Below, piece by piece: positions 37,446 through 46,382 of a stretch of 64,000 bases of DNA. Made by a program: the position numbers and the translations under genes. The stretch covers positions 889,612 to 953,611 of the forward strand of contig CBDIHH010000006.1 in assembly GCA_965279095.1 (NCBI GenBank). Direction: 5' to 3'. How positions within the stretch are numbered: the first letter of the stretch is position 1; every line of letters begins with the position of its first letter. This DNA comes from CBDIHH01 sp965279095. GTDB lineage: Bacteria > Pseudomonadota > Alphaproteobacteria > Caulobacterales > Caulobacteraceae. Under the pieces are notes generated by a model. It saw only the letters and a program-made list of their open reading frames with translations. It was not told where the DNA came from and made no database searches.

Positions 37446-38645
37446 CTACAGGCGCCGCGCCAGCACGATGCGGTTGGTGTTGGTGCCCTTGGCGTTGTTG
37501 GCCACGCCCCAGCAGTTGGCGGTCTTGGTGAAGGCCTGGGTGTTGACCATCACCCCCAGGGGCTCGAACGGCAGCCCGGCCATCGCCTGCAGGACCAGGG
37601 CCTCCAGCTCGATCCGGCCCCCGCGCACCTCGCCGACCTCGAAGGCCACGTGGCCGCCCGGGCGCACCACCCGGCCCAGTTCGGCCAGGACGCGGGCGAT
37701 GAAGGCCGTCCAGTCCTCGGGGCGGCGGTGCATGGCGATCTTCACCCCGGCGGCGTCGATGCCCAGAAACCAGCAGCGCAGCCAGTTGTCGTCGGCGTAT
37801 TGCACCACGTCGAGGAACGGCGGCGAGGTGACCACCAGATCGACGCTGGCGGCGGCGATGGCGGGGGTGTCCTCGGCCGGGGCGGTGAGGAAGCGCCCCT
37901 CGGCGCCGGCGGGCGGCGCGCCGTCCTTGAGCAGGGCGCGGGTCTTGCGCGCGATGAGGGCGGCGACGTCGCGCACGGGCGGGGTCTGGCCCCGGGCCGC
38001 GTTGATCTTGCGCTGGGCGCCGACCGACACCGCCTGGTTGGGCGGCATCGAATAGACCGAGAAAAAGCCGGGGGAATGGCCGGTCAGCCGCCCCAGGGCG
38101 ACCATGCGGATCCAGTCGTCGATCTCATCCAGGGCCCCGGCCGCGTCCCGCTCCAGCAGATAGCCGCGCAGGGCGTTGATCTGCGCCAGGGTGTGGGGGT
38201 GGTAGAAGGCCAGCAGGGGGTCGTCCGCCGGGGTGGGCCCGCGCCAGTCCAGGGCGGCCAGCCTCGCCTGCACCGCCCCGATGCCGGGAGGCGCGACGCG
38301 GGGCCGGACCAGGGCGGCGCTCAGGGGGTTGATGTCGCTCCCAAGTCCCCGCCGCCCCATCAACACCGCCTGCAGGGGGGTGGTGCCGCGGCCCATGAAC
38401 GGGTCGTAGACGGTGTCGCCGGGCTGCGTCAGCCGCTCGATGAACCAGGCGGGCAGCTGCGGCTTGAAGCAGGCCCGGTAGCTGACCTCGTGCAGGGCAT
38501 GCGCCTGCCGCTGCCGCGCGGTCCAGAATTCGGCGGCGTGGTAGGGGACGCCCTGGCGGACGTCGGTCGCTGCGGCGCCGTCCAGGGTCGGCCACAGGGC
38601 CAGGGGCGAGGGCGTCGCGGACGAGGGCAGGGCGAGGGCGGGCAT
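37446..38645 (-). CDS. Solitary DNA methyltransferase (N4-cytosine/N6-adenine type)
   Basis: 399 aa. The AdoMet motif DPFMGRGTT is at 81-89 and the catalytic TSPPF at 273-277, so the order is AdoMet site first, catalytic site second, with about 185 residues between that could hold target recognition. This is the reverse of CcrM-type enzymes. No restriction endonuclease gene is adjacent. It modifies DNA, but the recognition site is unknown. It runs convergent with the cupin gene, 2 nt apart, and divergent from divK. Confidence 0.85.
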   Translation of the reverse strand: MPALALPSSATPSPLALWPTLDGAAATDVRQGVPYHAAEFWTARQRQAHALHEVSYRACFKPQLPAWFIERLTQPGDTVYDPFMGRGTTPLQAVLMGRRGLGSDINPLSAALVRPRVAPPGIGAVQARLAALDWRGPTPADDPLLAFYHPHTLAQINALRGYLLERDAAGALDEIDDWIRMVALGRLTGHSPGFFSVYSMPPNQAVSVGAQRKINAARGQTPPVRDVAALIARKTRALLKDGAPPAGAEGRFLTAPAEDTPAIAAASVDLVVTSPPFLDVVQYADDNWLRCWFLGIDAAGVKIAMHRRPEDWTAFIARVLAELGRVVRPGGHVAFEVGEVRGGRIELEALVLQAMAGLPFEPLGVMVNTQAFTKTANCWGVANNAKGTNTNRIVLARRL

Positions 38646-38685
38646 GCGCGAGCCTAGTACGAGTCGGTTGGACGGCCCTTCAAGC

Positions 38686-38700
38686 CTAACCCGCCTTTAA
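38686..38700 (+). promoter_or_regulatory. CtrA-type box upstream of divK
   Basis: CTAA-N7-TTAA matches seven of eight conserved bases of the CtrA site TTAA-N7-TTAA, in the divK upstream region, 85 nt before the ATG. CtrA control of divK is known in Caulobacter crescentus, so position and biology agree. Confidence 0.6.
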
Positions 38701-38784
38701 GGATATCGTGGGATGACTGATCGGATTACAGCGCCGCCGCCCTGGTGACGATTCGCTGCACAGGCCGCAAAGTCAGGTTCCGCG

Positions 38785-39150
38785 ATGCCGAAGAAAGTCC
38801 TCATCGTCGAGGATAACGAGCTGAACATGAAGCTCTTTCATGATCTGCTCGAAGCTCAGGGATACGACATCCTGGAGACCCGCGAGGGACTGCAGGCGCT
38901 GGCGCTGGCCCGCGAGCATCGCCCTGACCTGATCCTCATGGACATCCAGCTGCCGGAGATCTCGGGCCTGGAAGTGACCAAGTGGCTGAAGGAGGACGAC
39001 GAGCTGTCGCACATCCCCGTCATCGCCGTCACCGCCTTCGCCATGAAGGGCGACGAGGAGCGGATCCGCGAGGGCGGGTGCGAGGCCTATCTGTCCAAGC
39101 CCATCTCGGTAACGCTTTTCCTCGACACGGTGCGTCGGTTCCTAGGCTGA
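38785..39150 (+). CDS. divK: DivK single-domain cell-cycle response regulator
   Basis: 121 aa and very close to Caulobacter DivK (VEDNELNMKLFHDLLEAQGY, LILMDIQLPEISGLEVTKWL). The phospho-acceptor is Asp53, with Thr in VTAFAMKG and Lys in LSKPIS. Phosphorylated by DivJ and dephosphorylated by PleC, DivK controls the DivL-CckA-CtrA pathway and polarity. pleD follows 9 nt later. A CtrA-type box lies upstream. Confidence 0.97.
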   Translation: MPKKVLIVEDNELNMKLFHDLLEAQGYDILETREGLQALALAREHRPDLILMDIQLPEISGLEVTKWLKEDDELSHIPVIAVTAFAMKGDEERIREGGCEAYLSKPISVTLFLDTVRRFLG

Positions 39151-39159
39151 GGTGATCCC

Positions 39160-40524
39160 ATGACCGCGCGTATCCTGGTCGTCGATGACATTGAAGCCAA
39201 TGTGCGCCTGCTCGAGGCCAAGCTCTCGGCGGAATACTATCAGGTGCTCACCGCCACCGACGGGGTCACCGCCCTGGCCATGGCGGCGGCCGACAAGCCC
39301 GACATCATCCTGCTGGACGTGATGATGCCGGGGATGGACGGGTTCCAGGTGTGCCGCCGGCTGAAGGACGATCCCGCGACCCGGCACATTCCGGTGGTGC
39401 TGGTCACCGCCCTGGACGGCCGCGCCGACCGCATCGCGGGGCTGGAAGCGGGGGCCGACGAATTCCTCACCAAGCCCATCGACGACATCATCATGTTCGC
39501 CCGGGTGCGCAGCCTGACCCGGCTGAAGCTCGTCATCGACGAGCTGCAGGCGCGGGAGGCCTCGGGCCGCCGCATGGGAGTCATCGCCGGCGCCGCCGCC
39601 CGGCTGGCGGGCACCGGCGGCCGGGTGCTGATCGTCGACGACAACGAACGCCAGGCCCAGCGCATGAGCGCCGAACTGGCCGTCGAGCACCGCCCGGTGG
39701 TCGAGGCCGACCCGGAGAAGGCCCATCTCACCGCCCGCGGCCCCGTCGATCTGATCATCGTCAACGTCGCCGCCAAGGCCTTCGACGGCCTGCGCTTCGC
39801 CGCCGGCCTGCGGTCCGACCAGGCCACCCGGCACCTGCCGGTGTTGGCGGTATTCGATCCCGACGACCGCCCGCGGGCGATCAAGGCCCTGGAGATCGGC
39901 GTCAACGACCTGTTGCCGCGCCCGGTTGACCCCCAGGAGCTGGCCGCCCGCGCCCGCACCCAGATCAAGCGCAAGCGCTACACGGACCTGCTGCGCAACA
40001 ACCTCGACCACAGCCTGGAGCTGGCGGTCACCGACCAGCTCACCGGCCTGCACAACCGCCGCTACATGGTGGGGCAGCTGGAGGCCCTGGTCTCGCGGGC
40101 GGTGAAGGGCGGGGCCCCGGTGGCCTGCCTGATGCTCGACATCGACCATTTCAAGAAGATCAACGACAGCTTCGGCCATGACATCGGCGACGAGGTGCTG
40201 CGCGAGTTCGCCGTGCGCCTGGCCACCAACGTTCGCGCCATCGACCTGCCGTGCCGCTACGGCGGCGAGGAGTTCGTGGTGCTGATGCCCGACACCCAGG
40301 TGGCCGACGCCGAGCGCATCGCCGACCGCATCCGCCGCCATGTGGGCGGCCTGCCGTTCCGGGTGGACGGCGGCAGCGAGCTGCTGACGGTGACCATCTC
40401 GGTGGGCGTCGCCGGCACCATCGGCGAGACCGACAGCCCCGACGCCCTGATCAAGCGCGCGGACGAAGCCCTCTACGAAGCCAAGGCCGCCGGCCGCAAC
40501 CGGGTGATCACCCGCGCGGCCTGA
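39160..40524 (+). CDS. pleD: PleD diguanylate cyclase response regulator
   Basis: 454 aa, REC-REC-GGDEF, as in Caulobacter PleD. The first receiver has Asp53 (LLDVMMPG). The second receiver is a non-phosphorylated adaptor, with Asn in IIVNVAAKAFDG. The cyclase signature GGEEF is at 368-372 and the product-inhibition I-site RAID at 359-362, the same numbering as Caulobacter PleD. It makes cyclic di-GMP during the swarmer-to-stalked transition. Operon with divK. Confidence 0.97.
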   Translation: MTARILVVDDIEANVRLLEAKLSAEYYQVLTATDGVTALAMAAADKPDIILLDVMMPGMDGFQVCRRLKDDPATRHIPVVLVTALDGRADRIAGLEAGADEFLTKPIDDIIMFARVRSLTRLKLVIDELQAREASGRRMGVIAGAAARLAGTGGRVLIVDDNERQAQRMSAELAVEHRPVVEADPEKAHLTARGPVDLIIVNVAAKAFDGLRFAAGLRSDQATRHLPVLAVFDPDDRPRAIKALEIGVNDLLPRPVDPQELAARARTQIKRKRYTDLLRNNLDHSLELAVTDQLTGLHNRRYMVGQLEALVSRAVKGGAPVACLMLDIDHFKKINDSFGHDIGDEVLREFAVRLATNVRAIDLPCRYGGEEFVVLMPDTQVADAERIADRIRRHVGGLPFRVDGGSELLTVTISVGVAGTIGETDSPDALIKRADEALYEAKAAGRNRVITRAA

Positions 40525-40590
40525 ACCGATTGAAAGCGCGACGCGCCCGCGCTACCCCTCCCGTCCCACGGGCCGAAGGACACCTCCACG

Positions 40591-41004
40591 ATGACGTCAG
40601 CGGCCATGGACCAGGTCAAAGGGGCTTCGGACGACGGTGCGGCGCCCCTCAAGCGGGTGATGCTGGTCGAGGACGAAGCCATGATCGCCATGATCATGGA
40701 GGATCTGCTGGCCGACCTGGGCTGCGAGGTCCTCGGCCCGTTCGGCTCGGTGCGGTCGGCCCTGGATTGGCTCGAGGCCGCGTCTTCGCCGCCGCAAGGC
40801 GCCATCCTCGATGTCAATCTCGGCGGCGAGCGGGTCTATCCCGTGGCCGAGGCCCTGCAGAGCCTGGGCGTGCCCTTCGCCTTCGCTACCGGCTATGGCG
40901 CGATCGACGACGACCGATTCGCCGCCGCCGCGGTGCTGCGCAAGCCTCTGGATTTCGACCGGCTGGCCGAGGTGGTCGAGGGCTTCCGCGCTTCGCCGGC
41001 GTAG
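40591..41004 (+). CDS. CheY-like single-domain response regulator
   Basis: 137 aa. About 20 unconserved residues precede an intact receiver: VEDEAMIAMIMEDLL, Asp in AILDVNLGGERVYPVAEAL and Lys in LRKPLDF. This DVNLGG variant is common in alphaproteobacterial stand-alone receivers that receive phosphate from HWE/HisKA_2 kinases. No cognate kinase in the window. An intergenic hairpin follows. Confidence 0.88.
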   Translation: MTSAAMDQVKGASDDGAAPLKRVMLVEDEAMIAMIMEDLLADLGCEVLGPFGSVRSALDWLEAASSPPQGAILDVNLGGERVYPVAEALQSLGVPFAFATGYGAIDDDRFAAAAVLRKPLDFDRLAEVVEGFRASPA

Positions 41005-41012
41005 AATCGGAA

Positions 41013-41036
41013 ACGCCCGGCGGTGAGGCCGGGCGT
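41013..41036. terminator. Shared hairpin terminator between the response regulator and rpmG
   Basis: ACGCCCGGC (41013-41021) pairs with GCCGGGCGT (41028-41036), 9 bp with a 6-nt loop, in a convergent gap. On the minus strand it is followed by TTTCC; on the plus strand there is no T-run. Probably ends rpmG and may work in both directions. Confidence 0.55.
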
Positions 41037-41065
41037 CGCAGAAGGGCAGTCCAAGCGGCGGATGC

Positions 41066-41233
41066 CTACTTGATCTTGCCTTCCTTGAACTCGACGTGCT
41101 TGCGCACGATCGGGTCGTACTTCTTCAGGACCATCTTGTCGGTCTTGGTGCGGGCGTTCTTCTTGGTGACATAGAAGAAGCCGGTGTCCGCCGTCGAATT
41201 GAGGCGGATCTTGATGGATGCCGGTTTAGCCAT
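41066..41233 (-). CDS. rpmG: 50S ribosomal protein L33
   Basis: 55 aa. The translation, MAKPASIKIRLNSTADTGFF followed by YVTKKNARTKTDKMVLKKYD and PIVRKHVEFKEGKIK, is the standard proteobacterial L33. It has no Cys residues, so it is the zinc-free form. It is the last gene of its transcript, with the hairpin at 41013-41036 downstream. Confidence 0.97.
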   Translation of the reverse strand: MAKPASIKIRLNSTADTGFFYVTKKNARTKTDKMVLKKYDPIVRKHVEFKEGKIK

Positions 41234-41298
41234 AGGTGCGGTGGTCCTTGCGGGCCCAAACTTGAGGAGCGCGGACCATACTCATGGCGCGGCGTAAG

Positions 41299-42933
41299 TC
41301 AATGTGCCGCTAGCCACACAAGGACAATGCCGCTGATCGCCGCGGCCGCCGCCAGCGCCGGTCCCGCCCGGCCGGCCATGGCGGGGGCGGCCCAGGGCAT
41401 CAGCAGCAAGGCTCCAAGGCCGGCAAACAGCGCCAGCATGGGCGGCAAGGCCACGCCCACCAGCGCGAACATGAGCCCCGCCCAATAGGCGACCTGCGAC
41501 ATGGCGGCCACGAGGACCAGCGCCGCCGCGACTCTGCGCCAGGGCGGGGCAGGGGGCGAAGTGAGGGCGGCCGCCAGGGCTGCGGCCAGGGCGGGCCAGG
41601 CCAGCATGAAGGCGTCCAGAGGCGCGGCCGCCTGCGCCGCCGCCCCCAGGGCCCAGACCACCCCCAGCGCCCCCAGGGTCAGGGCCCAGGGGCGGGTGCT
41701 GCGCCAGCGACGATAGGACCGGGCGGCCGCCGCCAGGACCAGCAGGGCCACGCCCGCGGCCAGGAGGCCGAAGCCCGCCAGGGCCAGTCCGTAGTGATCG
41801 AGCAAGGCGCCCATAGCGTCCGGCCAGCCGCAGGCCAGGGCGGCGCCAAGCAGGGCCACGCCTGTCGCCAGCGCCATCAGCACGAGGGCGGCGCCGCCGC
41901 GGGCGATCTCCAGTCCCCCGCCTTCGCCCGCACGCCGGGCGCGCACGGCCGCCAGGGCGCCCAGAGCGGCGGCGGCGGCGAGAATCAGCCACCCCGCCCA
42001 GGGCGGATAGGCCAACACCGGGCCGCCCAGCAGGTCGGCATAGACGCGGTCCGCCTGGGGGGCGGGCAGGCGGGGCTCATCGACCAGAGCCGCCGCGGCC
42101 GCCAGCACCTGGTCGCCCAGGTGCTGCAGGCTGCCCCGGTCCAGCCGCTCAGGCGCGTCCTGCGCCATGTGGTACGCGGCCTGGTCGGCGAAGAAGGCGT
42201 AGTTCAGTCCCGGATGGCCCGCGGCGAGGGCCACCGACAGGTCGGTGTCGTTGGGCAGGCGGCGATAGAGGTCGGGCATCAAGGAGCTGGCGCCCCGCAG
42301 CGCGCCCCGCCGGTTGAGGTGCGCGATCAGGCCGCCCGCCTGCCGGTGGGTCTCGAACATCACCGCCCGCCCGCCGGCCCCGCGCGCCTCCATGTTCAGC
42401 ACGACGCCCACCCGCCCCCGCAGGGGATCGCCGGCGAAGAAGGCGCGCGCCCCCAGCAGGCCCGCCTCCTCGCCATCGGTGATCAGCACCATCACGTCGC
42501 GCCGGTGTGGCCCCGCCGCCCCCAGCGCCCGAACGACCTCCAGCGCAGCCGCCACCCCGGCCCCGTCGTCCGCCGCCCCCGGACCCGCCGCGACGCTGTC
42601 GTAGTGGCTCATCAGCACGACGGCGGGCAGGGCGCTGTCTGAGCCCCGCAGCACGCCGATGACGTTCTGCGCCCCGCGCCCCTCGCGCACGACGGTCTCC
42701 AGCCCCAGCCCGCGAAGCCGCCCCGCCAGATAATCCCGCATCCGCGCCGCCTCCGGAGACCCGGTGGGCCGCGGCCGCTGGGCGATCGCCTCGACGTCGG
42801 CGAAGGCGCGCTGGGCGGAGAAGCTCATGGGCGAGGCGCTGGCGGGGGCCGGGGAGGGCGGGCGCAGGGCGAGGGCGGCCAGGAAGATGGCGGCCGCCAG
42901 GGCGCCCGTCAGTTGGGCGGAAGCCAAATTCAT
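41299..42933 (-). CDS. M28 family zinc aminopeptidase with C-terminal membrane domain
   Basis: 544 aa. An N-terminal signal anchor (about 5-25) precedes an M28 domain with metal ligands in SHYDSV, ADDGAGVAAALE, TDGEEAGLLGA and NMEARG (about 125-220), then at least six hydrophobic segments from about 315 to the end, like the vacuolar Pff1-type peptidases. The protease faces the periplasm. The ATG at 42933 overlaps the upstream TonB-like gene stop (ATGA). The frame could extend 18 codons 5', without support. Confidence 0.88.
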   Translation of the reverse strand: MNLASAQLTGALAAAIFLAALALRPPSPAPASASPMSFSAQRAFADVEAIAQRPRPTGSPEAARMRDYLAGRLRGLGLETVVREGRGAQNVIGVLRGSDSALPAVVLMSHYDSVAAGPGAADDGAGVAAALEVVRALGAAGPHRRDVMVLITDGEEAGLLGARAFFAGDPLRGRVGVVLNMEARGAGGRAVMFETHRQAGGLIAHLNRRGALRGASSLMPDLYRRLPNDTDLSVALAAGHPGLNYAFFADQAAYHMAQDAPERLDRGSLQHLGDQVLAAAAALVDEPRLPAPQADRVYADLLGGPVLAYPPWAGWLILAAAAALGALAAVRARRAGEGGGLEIARGGAALVLMALATGVALLGAALACGWPDAMGALLDHYGLALAGFGLLAAGVALLVLAAAARSYRRWRSTRPWALTLGALGVVWALGAAAQAAAPLDAFMLAWPALAAALAAALTSPPAPPWRRVAAALVLVAAMSQVAYWAGLMFALVGVALPPMLALFAGLGALLLMPWAAPAMAGRAGPALAAAAAISGIVLVWLAAH

Positions 42934-43946
42934 CGCGGCCAAGCCAGGGAGGCAGACTCGAACGCCTTGGCGACTACGGTCCCCCACATGCGGCCCGCCA
43001 ACTCAGGGGGCAACGCCAGAAGGGCCTGGGGCATGGCCTCGGCCATAAGGCAGGCTGACTTTTTGGGATCGAGCTTCGCCGCCTTGGCGGCCTCGACGCG
43101 GAAACGTAGGTAGGACAGCGCGATCGCTCGCTCGTCGTCCTTGGTCAGCGCCTCATAGGAGATCGGATGCGCTTCGGCGGCGGCCGCGGCAGCGTAGCCC
43201 GCTTCAATCAGGAGGTCGCTTGTGGGAGGGACGGTGCTGATGACGCCGTTGGCGCCCAGGTAACGCTGGCAACCACCACCGGCTTCTTCGGCTTGAATCG
43301 CGTTCAGCCATCCTTGGAAGACTTGGCGGATCGCCGGATAGGGCGCTTGGCCGATCGCCGCTCTGAACCTGATACGAAAACTGGCGAAAAAGGATTGGCT
43401 TATGGCGCCCAGTTCAGCCTCGGACGCACCCATGGTCTGGGCTGCAGCTATCCTTGCGCGAAGGCCTGCCCACTCCTGCGGAAAGTGCCGCTTCAAGGAC
43501 ATGGCGGTGGGATGGTTGTCCATCACCTCGAGAGGATCTGCCAGCGGCGAGGGGTCGAACTCGATGGGGACTGTCACCCCGGCCCCGCTGACGGGTACGC
43601 CATCCACTGTCTTGGGGCGCATCTTGAACAGCGCCGCCAATTTGACGGCGGCCTCGCCAAAGCCAAGGCCGGGCGGATCCTCCGATATCACCGTGCAGTC
43701 AGTCGCCGACCCCGAGGTCTGGACATGACATTCGATCACGACACGCCCGCCGATGCGGGCTGAATCGGCCTGGGCGGGATAATACTGAGCGATCTGCTCT
43801 CCGGTGGGCTTTGTCACCCAGCTGGGATCGACCACCACCTTGGCGGTCCGCCTGTCGCCAGGCGGCGCAGCCGATGCCGGGGCCGCCGACGCCAAGCCGG
43901 CCAAGAGGATCGCGATGGCCGCGACCGCGGTCGATGAATTCGCCAT
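42930..43946 (-). CDS. Secreted protein with one TonB-C-like domain
   Basis: 338 aa. A signal peptide (cut near ASAAP) is followed by a TonB C-terminal-like domain (about 50-130) with a Cys pair in VIECHVQTSGSATDCTV and LGFGEAAVKLAALFKMRP, then a long helical region with three further Cys. There is no TonB membrane anchor, so it is probably not an energy transducer but a periplasmic relative. The same domain occurs three times in the 62285-63337 protein. Operon with the M28 peptidase. Confidence 0.75.
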   Translation of the reverse strand: MANSSTAVAAIAILLAGLASAAPASAAPPGDRRTAKVVVDPSWVTKPTGEQIAQYYPAQADSARIGGRVVIECHVQTSGSATDCTVISEDPPGLGFGEAAVKLAALFKMRPKTVDGVPVSGAGVTVPIEFDPSPLADPLEVMDNHPTAMSLKRHFPQEWAGLRARIAAAQTMGASEAELGAISQSFFASFRIRFRAAIGQAPYPAIRQVFQGWLNAIQAEEAGGGCQRYLGANGVISTVPPTSDLLIEAGYAAAAAAEAHPISYEALTKDDERAIALSYLRFRVEAAKAAKLDPKKSACLMAEAMPQALLALPPELAGRMWGTVVAKAFESASLAWPR

Positions 43947-44003
43947 GCATCCCCCAAGCGACTCGTCATTGGAGCATCCCTGCGCCTTTCCGACGGAACA
44001 AAC

Positions 44004-46286
44004 CTACCGCCGCCGCCCGCCGCTCAGTTTTCCCCGCGGCCCTGGCCGCTCGTGGCTACCCTCGCGGCTGCCGCGGCCGCGGATGCCCAGGCGGGGGCGG
44101 GGGGCGTTGGGGTCGGCGGGGTCGGGGTCGGACAGCATCTCGAACAGCAGGCCGCCGGTGATCGGGGTGGCCTCGCGCAGGCGCACCGTCACCGCCGTGC
44201 CCAGCCGCCAGCGGGCGCCGCTGCGCTGGCCGACCAGGGCGTGGGCCTTGTCGTCGTGGACGAAATATTCGTCGCCGAGGCTGGAGACGGGGCAGAGGCC
44301 GTCGGCGCCGGTCTCGGCCAGTTTCACGAACAGGCCAAAGCGGGTGACGCCGGTGATGCGGCCCTCGAACTGCGCGCCGACCCGCTCGGACAGGAAGGCA
44401 GCGATGTAGCGGTCGGTGGCGTCGCGCTCCGCCGCCATGGCCCGGCGCTCGGCGGCGGTGATGGCCTCGGCGGTCTCCTGCAGGGTGGCGACATCGCGGT
44501 CCGACAGGCCGTCGTCGCCCAAGCCCAGGGCGCGGATCAGGGCCCGGTGGACGATCAGGTCGGCGTAGCGGCGGATCGGCGAGGTGAAGTGGGCGTATTT
44601 GAGCAGGTTCAGGCCGAAGTGGCCGATGTTGTCCGGGCTGTAGATGGCCTGCATCTGGCTGCGCAGGACCACCTCATTGACGATCTCGGCGTGGGGGCCG
44701 TCGCGGGTCTGGGCCAGGAGCTGGTTGAAGCGGCTGGTCTTGGGGGCCTCGCCCTTGGACCAGGGGATGCCGATGGTGGCCAGGAAGTCGGCCAGGTTCA
44801 TGACCTTCTCGCCGCTCGGCGTGTCGTGGACCCGGTAGATCAGGGGGGTGCGGCGCTGCTCCAGGGTCTCGGCGGCGGCGACATTGGCCTGGATCATCAT
44901 CTCCTCGATCAGCTTATGCGCCTCGAGAGACGCCCGCGCCTGGATCGAGGCGACCTTGCCCTGGGCGTCTATGATGATGCGCCGCTCGCCGGACTCGATG
45001 GCCAGGGGCTGGCGCGCGTCGCGGCCCTTCTTGAGCACCGCATAGGCGGCCCACAGGGGCTTCAGGATCGATTCCAGGATCGGCGCCCCGACCGCGTCGG
45101 GCTCGCCGTCGATGGCCGCCTGGGCCTGCTCATAGGCGACCTTGGCGGCCGAGCGCATCAGGCCGCGCACGAAGCGGTGGCCGGTCTTGCGGCCATCGGC
45201 GTTGAAGGTCATCCGCACCGCCATGCAGGCGCGGGCTTCCCCTTCAAGGAGGCTGCACAGCCCCGCCGACAGCCGCTCGGGCAGCATCGGCTCCACCCGG
45301 TCGGGGAAGTAGACGGAGTTGCCCTTCTCGCGGGCCTCGCGGTCGAGGGCCGTGCCGGGGCGGACATAGGCGGCGACGTCGGCGATGGCCACCCAGACGA
45401 TCCAGCCGCCGGGATGGTCCGGATCGGGCTCGGCATAGACGGCGTCGTCGTGGTCCCGGGCGTCCATCGGGTCGATGGTGATGAAGGGGATGGGGCGCAG
45501 GTCCTCGCGCCCGGCCAGGGTCGGGGGCTTGGCCGCCTCGGCCTCGGCCTCCGCCTGGGCGGTGAAGCCGGTGGGGATGCCGTGGGCGTGGATGGCGATC
45601 AGGGAGGCGGCGCGGGGCTCATCCTCCCGGCCGACGACCTCCAGCACCTTGCCGCGCTTGGGGCCGTGGCCGCGGTCGGCGTCGCCGCCCAGCTGGGCCA
45701 CCACCAGGTCGCCGTCCTTCAGGGCCTCGGCCTCGGGGCCGTAGAGGATCAGGCTGTCGCGGGACTTGCGGTCCACCGGCTCCACCCGGATCTCGCGCCG
45801 CAGCTTGCGCACCACCCCCAGCACCTTGTGGGCGCTCTGGCCCAGCCGCTTGATCAGCCGGGCCTCCAGTTCCCCGCCCTCGGTCCGCTCAAAGCGCACC
45901 AGCAGCCGGTCGCCCAGGCCCGGCGCGCCGCCGGCGACCTCGCCGCGGCCGGGCGCCAGGCGCACCGTGGGCGCGTCCTCGCCGCCCTTGGCGAGGCGCA
46001 CGAACAGGTCGCCGTCGGCATCCTTGTCGACCACATCGGCCACGCCCACGGGGGGCAGGGAGCCCGCCTCGGCGAAGCCGCGCCGCCCCCGCTTGCCCAG
46101 GGCCCCGTCTTCCTCCAGCGACTTCAGCATCTCGCGCAGCGCCCGCCGGTCGGCGCCCTTCAGCCCGAAGGCCCGGGCGATGGCGCCCTTGTCCGCCTCG
46201 CCGCTCTCGCGCAGGAACCCCACCAGGGTCTCGCGATCAGGCAGGCCCTGGGGCGGGCGGGTGCGGTGGGTAGGGGGCTTGGCCAA
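44004..46286 (-). CDS. rnr: Ribonuclease R
   Basis: 760 aa 3'-5' exoribonuclease that degrades structured RNA. Domain order: helical N-terminal domain (about 15-75), cold-shock domains, RNB catalytic domain with FITIDPMDARDHDDAVY (catalytic Asp cluster, about 265-281) and WVAIADVAAYV, S1 domain (about 640-720) and a basic Arg-rich tail. topA lies further upstream on the same strand, a usual Caulobacterales neighbourhood. Confidence 0.96.
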   Translation of the reverse strand: MAKPPTHRTRPPQGLPDRETLVGFLRESGEADKGAIARAFGLKGADRRALREMLKSLEEDGALGKRGRRGFAEAGSLPPVGVADVVDKDADGDLFVRLAKGGEDAPTVRLAPGRGEVAGGAPGLGDRLLVRFERTEGGELEARLIKRLGQSAHKVLGVVRKLRREIRVEPVDRKSRDSLILYGPEAEALKDGDLVVAQLGGDADRGHGPKRGKVLEVVGREDEPRAASLIAIHAHGIPTGFTAQAEAEAEAAKPPTLAGREDLRPIPFITIDPMDARDHDDAVYAEPDPDHPGGWIVWVAIADVAAYVRPGTALDREAREKGNSVYFPDRVEPMLPERLSAGLCSLLEGEARACMAVRMTFNADGRKTGHRFVRGLMRSAAKVAYEQAQAAIDGEPDAVGAPILESILKPLWAAYAVLKKGRDARQPLAIESGERRIIIDAQGKVASIQARASLEAHKLIEEMMIQANVAAAETLEQRRTPLIYRVHDTPSGEKVMNLADFLATIGIPWSKGEAPKTSRFNQLLAQTRDGPHAEIVNEVVLRSQMQAIYSPDNIGHFGLNLLKYAHFTSPIRRYADLIVHRALIRALGLGDDGLSDRDVATLQETAEAITAAERRAMAAERDATDRYIAAFLSERVGAQFEGRITGVTRFGLFVKLAETGADGLCPVSSLGDEYFVHDDKAHALVGQRSGARWRLGTAVTVRLREATPITGGLLFEMLSDPDPADPNAPRPRLGIRGRGSREGSHERPGPRGKLSGGRRR

Positions 46287-46346
46287 GGGAGAGGCGCTCC
46301 TGAAGTCGACCTCCGTTCTAGCGTGAAAGGAGGCGCTGGGCGCAAT

Positions 46347-46372
46347 CCTTCTCCCCCTGTCGGGGGCGAAGG
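46347..46372 (-). terminator. Weak hairpin after the small membrane protein gene
   Basis: CCTTC-T-CCCCC (46347-46357) pairs with GGGGG-C-GAAGG (46362-46372) with one mismatch. The T-run is missing on both strands. It lies 10 nt after the end of the small membrane protein gene and before rnr. Confidence 0.35.
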
Positions 46373-46382
46373 CAGGAGGCGA

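Noticed and set aside
42930..43946. Calling the TonB-C-like protein an energy transducer
   Set aside because: It has a cleavable signal and no N-terminal membrane anchor or Pro-rich spacer, and no exbB/exbD nearby.
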